A DNA stretch of 24,089 nucleotides from DUPH01 sp035449085 (GTDB lineage: Bacteria > Verrucomicrobiota > Kiritimatiellia > RFP12 > UBA1067). Location of the stretch: assembly GCA_035449085.1 (NCBI GenBank), contig DAOTKE010000040.1, positions 1 to 24,089 on the forward strand, read 5' to 3'. Position numbers and translations under genes: made by a program. Positions 1 through 8,225 of the stretch are shown piece after piece; the stretch's first letter is position 1, and every line of letters starts with the position of its first letter. Below the pieces are notes generated by a model. The model saw only the letters and a list, made by a program, of their open reading frames with translations, ran no database searches and was not told the DNA's origin.

Positions 1-42
1 TACGCCATGCGATCCCTCACCGCACAAAAACCGTTCAAATAA
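1..42 (+). CDS. Possible 3' end of an upstream gene (partial)
   Basis: Frame 1 is open from the first base and reads 13 residues ending in QKPFK, then stops at TAA (40-42). The codons look ordinary and the position is right for the end of a gene upstream of lemA. Thirteen residues are far too few to recognise a family, and frame 3 is also open here, so this is only a plausible reading. Confidence 0.25.
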   Translation, partial: YAMRSLTAQKPFK

Positions 43-88
43 AAACGCCCTGCAGACCGCCCGAACCCAGGTCTGATTCAGACGATCA

Positions 89-121
89 TTTTCCTTTCTC
101 TCTCCCCTTCTTCCTTTCTCC
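89..121 (+). other. 33-nt pure pyrimidine tract upstream of lemA
   Basis: Positions 89-121 contain only C and T. The tract follows a short inverted repeat at 71-83 (GTCTG, loop ATT, CAGAC) and precedes an AT-rich TATTATACT block at 123-131 that could hold a -10 element for the lemA operon. No convincing -35 is visible. The inverted repeat followed by a partial T-run could instead be a weak terminator for the upstream gene. Nothing else is seen in 43-162. Confidence 0.35.
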
Positions 122-162
122 GTATTATACTGGATGCGTTGTCTTACAGAAGGGAGCCTCAT

Positions 163-756
163 ATGAGCATGATGATGCTGGCCGTCGTAATCGGTGTTCC
201 TGTGTTGATCGTCGGATGGGCGATCAGTGTGTATAACGGTCTGGTGCAGGCACGCAACCGGTTTAAAAACGCGTTTGCCCAGATCGACGTGCAGTTGAAA
301 CGGCGCTACGACCTGATCCCCAATCTGGTGGAAACCGCCAAAGGCTACATGAAGCATGAACGCGAGACGCTGGAGGCGGTGATCGCGGCACGCAACCAGG
401 CGGCGGCCGCCGCCAAGGCTGCCGCCGCGGCACCGGACGACGGTTCAGCCATGCGCGCGCTGGCCGGCGCCGAAGGCGCGCTGCGCGGCGTGCTCGACCG
501 CCTGATGGTGGTGATGGAGCGCTACCCTGACCTCAAGGCCAACCAGAACATGATGCAGCTTCAGGAGGAGATCGCCTCCACTGAAAACCGTATCGCTTTC
601 GCTCGCCAGGCCTACAATGACGAGGTCATGGCGTACAACATCCGCCGCGAGGTCTTTCCCTCCTCGATGATCGCCGCACTGTTCAACTTTGCGGCGGCGC
701 AACCGCTGGAGCTGGAATCGCCCGCCGAGCGGCAGGCGCCGCAGGTGCGCTTCTGA
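163..756 (+). CDS. lemA: LemA family protein
   Basis: A 197-residue protein of the LemA family: a small protein anchored by one N-terminal membrane helix (about residues 4-23, LAVVIGVPVLIVGWAISVY) followed by a helical domain. The family hallmark is clear after the helix, with NAFAQIDVQLKRRYDLIPNL and then the VETAKGYMKHE region. The C-terminal half carries the expected ENRIAFARQAYNDEV helix. An in-frame TTG at 139 would add eight residues, but ATG 163 is preferred because AGAAGGGAG (148-156) is a good ribosome-binding site 6 bp upstream of it. The M48 protease gene starts 10 bp after the stop, a pairing widely seen for LemA and HtpX-like proteases. The biochemical role of LemA is not well defined; helping or anchoring the neighbouring protease is an inference from context. 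Confidence 0.93.
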   Translation: MSMMMLAVVIGVPVLIVGWAISVYNGLVQARNRFKNAFAQIDVQLKRRYDLIPNLVETAKGYMKHERETLEAVIAARNQAAAAAKAAAAAPDDGSAMRALAGAEGALRGVLDRLMVVMERYPDLKANQNMMQLQEEIASTENRIAFARQAYNDEVMAYNIRREVFPSSMIAALFNFAAAQPLELESPAERQAPQVRF

Positions 757-766
757 TTGAACGGCC

Positions 767-2701
767 ATGACCTTTTTTGCCAGACAGGAAGCCGCCCGCC
801 GCAAGACGCGTGTGCTGCTCGTGTATTACGCAGCGGCCGTGGTGTTGATTGTGTGCGCCTTCTACCTCGCCTCGCGCGCGATCGCGGCGCTCGTGGCGGG
901 ATCCGTGCGTGACGAGTCGCCGGAGATATCCCACTACGGGCATGTCGGCATTCAGGTGTTCGCGTGGGATCCGCTCTGGCTGTTGGTGACTGCCGGGGTG
1001 AGTGCGGTGGTAATCGGGGGCGGGACGCTTTACCGGCGGACATCGCTGGCCGAAGGAGGCGCGGCGGTGGCGCGTTCGGCCGGCGGACGTGAGATCGTGC
1101 CCGGTCATGCCGGTGGATTTCTGGAGCGGCGTCTGCTCAATATCGTGGAGGAGGTCGCGCTCGCCTCTGGCGTGCCGGTGCCGCGTGTCTTTGTGCTGGA
1201 AGACGAGCCGGGCATCAATGCGTTTGCCGCCGGCTTCTCGCTGCACGACGCGGCGGTCGCCGTGACACGCGGCGCACTGGAACGGCTGTCGCGGGATGAG
1301 CTGCACGGCGTGGTCGCGCATGAGTTCAGCCACATCAAGAACGGCGATATGCGCCTCAACAGTTGGCTGCTGGGTGTCCTTTTCGGGATTCTGGTGACCT
1401 CGATTCTAGGGCGGCATCTGATGCTGGCGTTACGTTACATGCGCGTGTCAGGCAACAGGAAAAACAACGGTGGCGGCATCGTGCTGATCGCGTTCCTTTC
1501 TGGCCTGGCGCTCTGGGTGATCGGCAGCGCCGGCGTCTTTTTCGCGCGGCTGATCCAAGCCTCGGTGTCACGCCAACGCGAATTTTTGGCGGATGCCTCG
1601 GCCGTGCAGTTCACGCGCAACCCGGCGGGACTGGCCGGCGCGCTCAAACGGATCGGCGCGTCGAGTGCCGGCAGTTCGTTGCGGTGTGCCAACCGTCACG
1701 AGCTCGCGCACCTGCTCTTCTCGCCCGGCGCGTCGCTGGGCAGACTCTTCGCCTCGCACCCGCCGCTGCTGGTGCGTATCCGCCAGCTGGACCCTGGTTT
1801 CGAAGGCGATTTTGCGCCATGGCGTGCGGTGCCGCGCGAGGCTGCGCCGGACGCCGCTGCAGCCTCCGCGGCTTCCGGCGTGGCTGCGCTGCATCCGTCA
1901 GACGTCTCCGCAGAGGAGATCCCGGCGGTGATCCGGCTGCTGCCGGCGCTTGAGCCGGGGCTGCGTGAGGCATTGACCCGTCCCGATGGTGCCCCCGCCG
2001 CCCTCTACGGATTGCTGCTGAGCGAAGATGCGCAGGTGCGCCAACGCCAGCATAGCCTGATCGCCGCAGCAGAAACAACCGCGCTGGCCACAGCCGCTGA
2101 ACGCTGGCGCGACGCGATGCATGGTATGGGGCGCATCGCGCGGCGCCAGGTGCTGGATCTTGCGGTTGCAGGAGTCCGGCAACGTGCGCCGGGCGGCCAA
2201 GCCGCCTGCTTGACACTGGCCCGTGAACTGGCGGACGCGGATCGCGAGCGTTCTCTGTTCGAAGCCTTGCTGCTCGGACGCATGCAACGTGCGCTGCGGC
2301 CGGCTGGCGCGGTGCGCGGTTTCTACGGCAGGCCGCTGCCGCCCGCGCGGGTGCAGGCCGAGGCCGCCACCGTCCTCGCCGTCATGGCCTATCTGGGCCA
2401 GCCGCACGATGACTCCGCCGCCGAAGCGGCGTGGCGCCAAGGTGTCGTGCGCGCGACCTCCTTCGGCGTCGGCCGCCTGCCGATGCCGCCGCGTCGCGTT
2501 TGCACGTTATCCGATTGGGACGCCGCCGTGCAGCGACTGGATGGCCTCGCGCCGCTCTTTAAAGGCGAACTGCTGACCGCCTGTTCGTTTGTGATGCGAG
2601 CCGACGGTGCGCTGACCGAGGATGAAACCGAACTGCTGCGCGCGCTGGCCGATTTGCTGGACATGCCGTTACCCGACGGCAACCGCTTTCAAGCCGCGTG
2701 A
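767..2701 (+). CDS. M48 (HtpX/Ste24-like) membrane metalloprotease with C-terminal TerB-like segment
   Basis: A 644-residue zinc metalloprotease of family M48, expected in the inner membrane with a role in membrane-protein quality control. The zinc site is complete: HEFSH at residues 185-189 (ligands H185 and H189, catalytic E186) and the third ligand E272 in the REFLADASA motif. Hydrophobic segments lie near residues 15-40, 68-88, 199-215 and 237-262, as in HtpX-like proteases. The protein is more than twice the length of classical HtpX (about 290 residues). The extension from about residue 350 is Ala-rich and helical, and ends with a TerB-like stretch (about 600-637) containing MRADGALTEDETELLRALA. 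Start ATG 767 follows the lemA stop by 10 bp, and GH10 begins 11 bp after its stop, so co-transcription is likely. Family assignment is secure; the TerB-like call rests on pattern only. Confidence 0.92.
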   Translation: MTFFARQEAARRKTRVLLVYYAAAVVLIVCAFYLASRAIAALVAGSVRDESPEISHYGHVGIQVFAWDPLWLLVTAGVSAVVIGGGTLYRRTSLAEGGAAVARSAGGREIVPGHAGGFLERRLLNIVEEVALASGVPVPRVFVLEDEPGINAFAAGFSLHDAAVAVTRGALERLSRDELHGVVAHEFSHIKNGDMRLNSWLLGVLFGILVTSILGRHLMLALRYMRVSGNRKNNGGGIVLIAFLSGLALWVIGSAGVFFARLIQASVSRQREFLADASAVQFTRNPAGLAGALKRIGASSAGSSLRCANRHELAHLLFSPGASLGRLFASHPPLLVRIRQLDPGFEGDFAPWRAVPREAAPDAAAASAASGVAALHPSDVSAEEIPAVIRLLPALEPGLREALTRPDGAPAALYGLLLSEDAQVRQRQHSLIAAAETTALATAAERWRDAMHGMGRIARRQVLDLAVAGVRQRAPGGQAACLTLARELADADRERSLFEALLLGRMQRALRPAGAVRGFYGRPLPPARVQAEAATVLAVMAYLGQPHDDSAAEAAWRQGVVRATSFGVGRLPMPPRRVCTLSDWDAAVQRLDGLAPLFKGELLTACSFVMRADGALTEDETELLRALADLLDMPLPDGNRFQAA

Positions 2702-2712
2702 GGGGAATACGG

Positions 2713-4482
2713 ATGAAACGAACACGCATGTGGCTGACCCTGCTGGTCGCCGGGAACTTGATGGCCGCGGTGCCTGAGGGCGGTGTGCCCGTGATTCAGG
2801 AGAACGCCATCACCGCGTTGCGCGCGGAGTCCCGAACCGAACATGCCACTCTGACGCGTGTGAAAGTTGAGGGCCAGCCTTTCGCCGAGGCGCTCCGTTG
2901 TGAGATCCGCACGCGGCCCGCTCTGCCCTGGGAGGTCCAGTTCCAATTCCGCACGATACGTCGCATCGAAAAGGGCGAGACCCTCTGGATGCGTTTTTTT
3001 GCGCGGACGCTGGAGGCGCGTACCGAAAGCGGCGAAGGTCAGATCCATGCGATTTTTGAAAAGGCGGGCCCGCCGCATGACAAATCGCTCAGCCTTCAAA
3101 TCACGCTGGGCCGTGCGTGGCAGGAAATCTTCCTGCCTTTCAAGGCAATCGACACCTATGAGGCCGGCCAGGCCAGCGCGGGGTTCCACCTGGGCGTCAT
3201 GGTGCAGTGTATCGAAATCGCAGATGTCGCGATCTACGCTTTTGGAACCGGGCATGATCTCGCACGCCTGCCCCGTACGCGCATCACCTATGCGGGTCAG
3301 GCGTTGGACGCGCCTTGGCGTGCTGCGGCTGCGGCGCGCATCGAACGGCACCGCAAAGGGGATCTCACCGTGCGCGTGATCGACAGCACGGGTCGGCCTG
3401 TACCCGGTGCCCAGGTGACGGTAGCCATGCAACGTCACGCGTTTGGCTGGGGCTCAGCCGTAACCGTGAAAGAGATTCTGCGGCAGGATGCCGACGGCGA
3501 GAAGTACCGCTCGATCATTGAAAAACACTTTTCACGCGTCGTGTTTGAGAACGACCTCAAGTGGGGCAGTTGGGATAACCCGGCCAATCATGCGCGTATT
3601 CTGCAGGCGCTCGACTGGCTGCGCGAACGGCGGATCGCTGTGCGTGGCCATTGTCTGGTGTGGCCTTCCTGGAAGAACACGCCTCGCGACCTGCAAGCGC
3701 TCAAGGATGACCCTGGCAAGTTACGTGCACGCATCAATGCGCATATTGCACACGAGGTGTCAACCCTGAGAGGCCGGCTGATCGACTGGGATGTCATCAA
3801 TGAGCCGTACACCAATCATGATCTGATGGAGATTCTCGGTGACGAGGAGATGGTCGCTTGGTTCAAACTGGCCCGCCGCCACGATCCGCGGGTCAACCTC
3901 TACCTCAACGATTATGCCATCCTTTCCGGCGGGGGTCTGAACCACGCGCACCAAGACCATTTTGAGCGCACCCTGCGCTTCCTCAAACAGGGCGGCGCAC
4001 CGATCAACGGGCTCGGCATGCAGGCGCATTTCGGCGGGACGCCCACGCCGCCCGATCGTATGCTCGCGATCCTCGACCGTTTCGCAGCCCTCGGCCTCGC
4101 GATTTCGATCACCGAACACGATATCGACACACAGGACGAGCAGCTTCAAGCCGATTTCACACGCGATTTTCTGACCGTCGTGTTCAGCCACCCTTCTGTG
4201 GTCGCGCTACTGACATGGGGGTTCTGGGAAAACGCGCACTGGCGCCCCAACGGTGCCTACTACCGTAGTGACTGGTCGCTCAAGCCAGCCGGTCAGGTCT
4301 GGCTGGATCTGGTGACCCGAGCGTGGTGGACGGACGAAACGCTCACAGCAGACGCGAACGGCACAGCACGGACACGCGGTTTTCTTGGCGATTACATCAT
4401 CACGGCCACGCAGGGCGACAAGACCGCGTCACGACCGGTCACCGTGTCACGTGCGGGGAGTATTCTGACCATGACACTGTGA
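2713..4482 (+). CDS. GH10 family endo-beta-1,4-xylanase-like glycoside hydrolase, secreted
   Basis: A 589-residue exported enzyme of glycoside hydrolase family 10, whose members cleave beta-1,4-xylan internally with retention of configuration. The N-terminus is a signal peptide (MKRTRMWLTLLVAGNLMAA). Residues about 20-190 form a beta-rich region that may be a carbohydrate-binding-type module. The (beta/alpha)8 catalytic domain runs from about 220 to 535. The acid/base is E364 in WDVINEP and the nucleophile is E468 in ISITEHD; LNDY and WGFWEN motifs are also present. A short beta-rich tail ends the protein. Deviations from textbook GH10: GHCLVWPSW where GHTLVWH is usual, and ITEHD instead of ITELD. 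ATG 2713 is chosen over GTG 2698 because GAGGGGA (2699-2705) is a good ribosome-binding site for it and the signal peptide starts there. It is convergent with the FAD gene. Family certain; xylan as the substrate is inferred. Confidence 0.9.
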   Translation: MKRTRMWLTLLVAGNLMAAVPEGGVPVIQENAITALRAESRTEHATLTRVKVEGQPFAEALRCEIRTRPALPWEVQFQFRTIRRIEKGETLWMRFFARTLEARTESGEGQIHAIFEKAGPPHDKSLSLQITLGRAWQEIFLPFKAIDTYEAGQASAGFHLGVMVQCIEIADVAIYAFGTGHDLARLPRTRITYAGQALDAPWRAAAAARIERHRKGDLTVRVIDSTGRPVPGAQVTVAMQRHAFGWGSAVTVKEILRQDADGEKYRSIIEKHFSRVVFENDLKWGSWDNPANHARILQALDWLRERRIAVRGHCLVWPSWKNTPRDLQALKDDPGKLRARINAHIAHEVSTLRGRLIDWDVINEPYTNHDLMEILGDEEMVAWFKLARRHDPRVNLYLNDYAILSGGGLNHAHQDHFERTLRFLKQGGAPINGLGMQAHFGGTPTPPDRMLAILDRFAALGLAISITEHDIDTQDEQLQADFTRDFLTVVFSHPSVVALLTWGFWENAHWRPNGAYYRSDWSLKPAGQVWLDLVTRAWWTDETLTADANGTARTRGFLGDYIITATQGDKTASRPVTVSRAGSILTMTL

Positions 4483-4525
4483 GCACGGTTTCGGACGATG
4501 GCGGACTCGAATGTGTGATGCCGCA

Positions 4526-7500
4526 CTATTGACGCTTCAGGACCTCCGTTGCGTGCAGCGCATAGACTCCGCGCAGATCTTTTGCGTATTCCCGCAACAC
4601 GCGCTCGGCTGCGCCGTCGCAATCGCCGCACCGGAAAAGGGCGCGTGCCACAGCCAGCTCACGCAGGCAGAGCGTCCGTTCGTTGCCGCTGACACCGCCG
4701 TAACCACCGGCCGGCGAGATGTCGGTCACGTTGATCTTCGCATGCCCGGCGATGCCCGGTTTAGCCAGCAGCGCAGCAAGCGGCCGCGCCGCAGCCGGAT
4801 CGCCCAGCGCCTCGAGCGCCAGCGTCACGGCGCGGATACGCCCGAACGCCGATGACGCGTCCAGTTTGGCGACTTCTGCCAGCAGGGGTGCCAACGCGCG
4901 TGGATCTTTCGTTCGTCCCAACGCCACAATGAGGCTGTCCGTCTCGCTCATGCGCCGCCCGAATGCATGCTCGCCGCCGAGACTCAGGCCGAGTCCGGGC
5001 TGCTTTCCGGACACTACCTCCGCCAATGTTTCTACGCCCGCTGCATCACCCATGATGCCCAGCACATGCGCGTACACCAGTCGTTCGGAGAGTGTGTGTG
5101 CCGTCGCATACGCCTGACGCATCAGCGGCTGTGCCTGTGCCCACTGCGCCAACACGAGACTCACACCTTTGTAGTGGGAGCCCAGTTCCTTGACCGCCAC
5201 GGCCAGACGCTCAGCATCCACGAAGGCGTTATCCCGCCATTCCAGAACCTCTTTCGGCAGATTACCGATGTCCACCAGATGCCGCTGTAAAGCTTTGACG
5301 TCGATCGCACGAAACGTTTTGCCTTCACGCGCAGCCGTAGCGCCAGCCACACCGGCCACATAACCCATGTTCTGGACATCCGGCTGCATGCGCATGATCG
5401 GCATCGCGTCACGATGCGCACTGATGCCGATACCGACGACCGCCAGGCCTTCGACGCCTTGGGGCAGCAGCGCCCGATACGGCACATTGGCCGAAAAGAT
5501 ACTGCGTGCGTTGGGGCCCTTTTCGGCGGTCGGCTCGCTCACGTAGCAGATCTCCGCCACCGAATAGCCGTGGCTGTCGAAATTGCTGCGCGCCTGCGCA
5601 ATCGTGTCGGGGAACGTGCGCCCGTTGAGGATGTCCAGCGGCGTCACCCAGCAGTCGCCCACGATGCGCTGCCGTTCGCGGCTCTCGACGATCTGCGAAA
5701 CGTCCCATGCGTTGCCGGCACCCGCACGTCCGCGCACGCCGAAAAGCCAGAGGTCCGCGGCGTCGCAATCGTTCACGTAGCCGAAGTCGGAGTTGATGTA
5801 GCTCGCGCCCAGCTTGCGCGGCGAGAGTCCCGTCCCCTGCACGGCCAACTCCTCCGCCCCCACAAACACGCAAGGCGCACCCGCCGCGGCCGCGACTTCG
5901 GCGTTGCCGGTGGCATCCACAACGCTCTTGGCACGCACCACACCGCGTCCGAATGGCGTCGCCACCACCACGCCCGTCACGCGACCGTCCTGCACCAGTG
6001 CGCCACATCCCATGACTCCGAACCAGATTTCCGTACCGGCTTTGCGGTTCTCGCGACGCCACCATTCGGATTTGCCCACAATATGCACCGCCGCGCCGAG
6101 ATCCGCGACACCCTTATCATGCTCAGCCGTAAAACCGCAGGCATTGCCGTACCAATATTTCCCAATCATGCCGAGCGTCCCCACGCCGCCGAGTCCGTAC
6201 AGGTACTCGATCACCAAAGTCTTTGCCCCCTGCCGTCCGGCGCCGATACCCGCAGGCGCGCCGGCCGTACCACCGCCGACCACCACAACATCATACTCGC
6301 CGAGTACCGGCAGTGCCGTACGTGCGGACGGAACGGTCGGCAGCCCACTCAGAAAAGGTCGCGGGCCATTGAGCGATTCTCGCACCTCGCCCGCCGCGAC
6401 GGCGGCTTCTGCCTTGCCCTTGAGCGATACGCCGGCCGGACGCGGCAAGGACCGAGCCTCGGACGCGGCCGCCGCGCCCACACGCTCGCCGACCGCCATC
6501 AGCGCCAGCGGACGCAGGAGCCGTTCTGCCGCCTCGCGCGACATGTCCGCACAGCCGCCCAGCACATACAGCCGCGGCACACCAGCAGGACGGAAGCAGC
6601 CGAGATCGACCTTCGCCGCGCCCGGCCACGCGCCGGCGAGCGGTGCTGCGGCCTTCATCGGATCAGGAGGGATCTGGAAGAGCGTGTCCGCGCCTTCCAG
6701 CAGCGACGGCACAAACGTCCGGTCGCGCGCCACCTGTTCGGCTTCGGCAAAGGCGCGGTAAGAACCCTCTCGCATCGGGATCGTCAGGGTACACGCGTAC
6801 GCACGGCCGGGCACGCGTTCTCCCTTGACCTTGTAGCCCCCCATGGTGACAGGGGCCTCGTAGGTGCCCGGTAAAGGCTGGACAGTCATGCCATCCGCAG
6901 CCGGTGCCGCGCCGGCGATCACGACCCGCGTGAAACGTTGAGGGCCGGCCGGATAAGGTGCGAATGAGGCACCCGCCAGCCGCGCCACTGTCGCGCGCTC
7001 GGTGGCGTCGATAATGACCCTGGCCAAGACGGCTTGACGCCCGCTGCGGTTGGCCATCACGATGCCGGCCGGATTTCCTTTTGCGTCACGCAGCACATCG
7101 GTCGCATACGCACCGGTCAGATAGGACACACCACGCTCTAGCAGCGCTTGGTCCAAAGACCGCTTCACGCGCAACGGCGTCGGCGTGATCACCGCCACAC
7201 CGGCCCCTTTCGCCTTGAGTGTCAGCTCGCTGATCAACTGCCGTTTGGCACCGGGTTTGATCTTCACGGCCACTTTGACCATGCACACGGAACGGTCGAG
7301 TGCCGCCACGTAAAGGATCTTGTTTGGAATATCGCCCGCCGGCTGCATGGTGAGGGGGATCGGCGGACTCCACTTTCGACCGTCCGCACTGACGGACATG
7401 TGGACGGAGCCCGTCTCGAAATCGCCCGCACGTTTGAACGCAATCAGTTCCACGCTGTCTACGGCCTGTACGCCGCCCAGATCCGCCGTGATCGCCACGT

Positions 7501-7927
7501 CACCCGCGAATTCGACCGTATGGTGCTGCACGTCGTCGGACAGGCCGTCGCACAGCATGCCGCCGTTGTCCTTGTGCTTGCCGCCGCTGGGGGCGTCCGT
7601 CTTATACGTGAAGGGCAGACTCGCTTCATTGGAAATGTAGATAGAACGGGCAAGCGGCGATTCGGGATTCTCGCCCTCGTCGAGCCAAAGCCGCAGACAA
7701 CCGGCGAGATCCTCGCCCAGATACGGCCGCGGCGCAGCCAGAAAGACCTTGGCACCGGCTTGGGCAGCCGCCTGCGCCGCTGCCACGGCACCGCAAGAAC
7801 CGCCGACCACCACGACATCGACATCCTGCCAGACGGGAATCTCCCGCTCGGTCTCCACCACCGCCGCCGCCCGGCACCAACCTGCCGCCAGCAAACACAT
7901 CCATGCCAGCACCGATTTTCGTACCAT
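4526..7927 (-). CDS. Exported two-module FAD-dependent oxidoreductase with inserted discoidin-like segment and HEAT-like tail
   Basis: A 1133-residue protein with a signal peptide (residues 1-21, ending WCRAAA). The first dinucleotide-binding module starts at about 36 (VDVVVVGGSCGA). It is interrupted at about residues 120-240 by a beta-rich stretch with features of F5/8 type C (discoidin) domains: a DGLSDD start, ITADLGG, and SVSADGRKW. The first module resumes to about 500 and includes VIIDATERATVARLAGA. A second module starts at E544, with GGGTAG at 551-556 and a later SVVDATGNAEVAAAAG motif. From about 900 the sequence is helical with repeated ALGDPAAARPLAALLAKP-like units resembling HEAT repeats. 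A GGAGG ribosome-binding site (7934-7938) lies 6 bp upstream of the ATG. Similar FAD proteins of unknown substrate occur in glycan-degrading PVC bacteria. Oxidoreductase is secure as a fold-based call; the reaction is unknown. Confidence 0.88.
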   Translation of the reverse strand: MVRKSVLAWMCLLAAGWCRAAAVVETEREIPVWQDVDVVVVGGSCGAVAAAQAAAQAGAKVFLAAPRPYLGEDLAGCLRLWLDEGENPESPLARSIYISNEASLPFTYKTDAPSGGKHKDNGGMLCDGLSDDVQHHTVEFAGDVAITADLGGVQAVDSVELIAFKRAGDFETGSVHMSVSADGRKWSPPIPLTMQPAGDIPNKILYVAALDRSVCMVKVAVKIKPGAKRQLISELTLKAKGAGVAVITPTPLRVKRSLDQALLERGVSYLTGAYATDVLRDAKGNPAGIVMANRSGRQAVLARVIIDATERATVARLAGASFAPYPAGPQRFTRVVIAGAAPAADGMTVQPLPGTYEAPVTMGGYKVKGERVPGRAYACTLTIPMREGSYRAFAEAEQVARDRTFVPSLLEGADTLFQIPPDPMKAAAPLAGAWPGAAKVDLGCFRPAGVPRLYVLGGCADMSREAAERLLRPLALMAVGERVGAAAASEARSLPRPAGVSLKGKAEAAVAAGEVRESLNGPRPFLSGLPTVPSARTALPVLGEYDVVVVGGGTAGAPAGIGAGRQGAKTLVIEYLYGLGGVGTLGMIGKYWYGNACGFTAEHDKGVADLGAAVHIVGKSEWWRRENRKAGTEIWFGVMGCGALVQDGRVTGVVVATPFGRGVVRAKSVVDATGNAEVAAAAGAPCVFVGAEELAVQGTGLSPRKLGASYINSDFGYVNDCDAADLWLFGVRGRAGAGNAWDVSQIVESRERQRIVGDCWVTPLDILNGRTFPDTIAQARSNFDSHGYSVAEICYVSEPTAEKGPNARSIFSANVPYRALLPQGVEGLAVVGIGISAHRDAMPIMRMQPDVQNMGYVAGVAGATAAREGKTFRAIDVKALQRHLVDIGNLPKEVLEWRDNAFVDAERLAVAVKELGSHYKGVSLVLAQWAQAQPLMRQAYATAHTLSERLVYAHVLGIMGDAAGVETLAEVVSGKQPGLGLSLGGEHAFGRRMSETDSLIVALGRTKDPRALAPLLAEVAKLDASSAFGRIRAVTLALEALGDPAAARPLAALLAKPGIAGHAKINVTDISPAGGYGGVSGNERTLCLRELAVARALFRCGDCDGAAERVLREYAKDLRGVYALHATEVLKRQ

Positions 7928-8225
7928 CGTCTACCTCCGTTCCGTAAAGGACAGGCACAAGAATACCACAACGGGCGACGTCCGGGGACTCTCTGTCACA
8001 CGGAAGATTAAAATTAAGATTACGGAGATGCCTGACTGCCAGTGCTAATCTTACTCATCATCCTTATCTTAATCGGTTCCATAAACGCAGTTCTGTCATA
8101 ATGAGTTAAATTTACGAGGCGTCGGCCCTAAGATCTGCGCTACGCCACGTTGCCAGCAGGGTTATGAAACGGTAAACTGACAGCCAATCCTGCGGGTGGG
8201 CAGGTGCGTAAAGGAAGGACAAGTC
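7928..8225. promoter_or_regulatory. Divergent intergenic region with AT-rich inverted-repeat cluster (8004-8074)
   Basis: This 298-bp gap separates the divergent FAD oxidoreductase and SMP-30 genes. It holds four copies of an AAGATTA/TAATCTT-type word: AAGATTA at 8004-8010, TAAGATTA at 8015-8022, TAATCTTA at 8046-8053 and TTATCTTAATC at 8064-8074. The second and third form a perfect 8-bp inverted repeat with a 23-bp spacer, and the first two are direct repeats 12 bp apart. The cluster stands out from GC-rich surroundings and could bind a regulator of one or both genes. CATAAT at 8097-8102 might be a -10 box for the SMP-30 gene, but no convincing -35 pairs with it. No gene is seen in the gap. 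Confidence 0.4.

Noticed and set aside
5414..6874. A 486-codon plus-strand open frame antisense to the FAD oxidoreductase
   Set aside because: It is His/Arg-rich without motifs and lies entirely over a well-supported gene.
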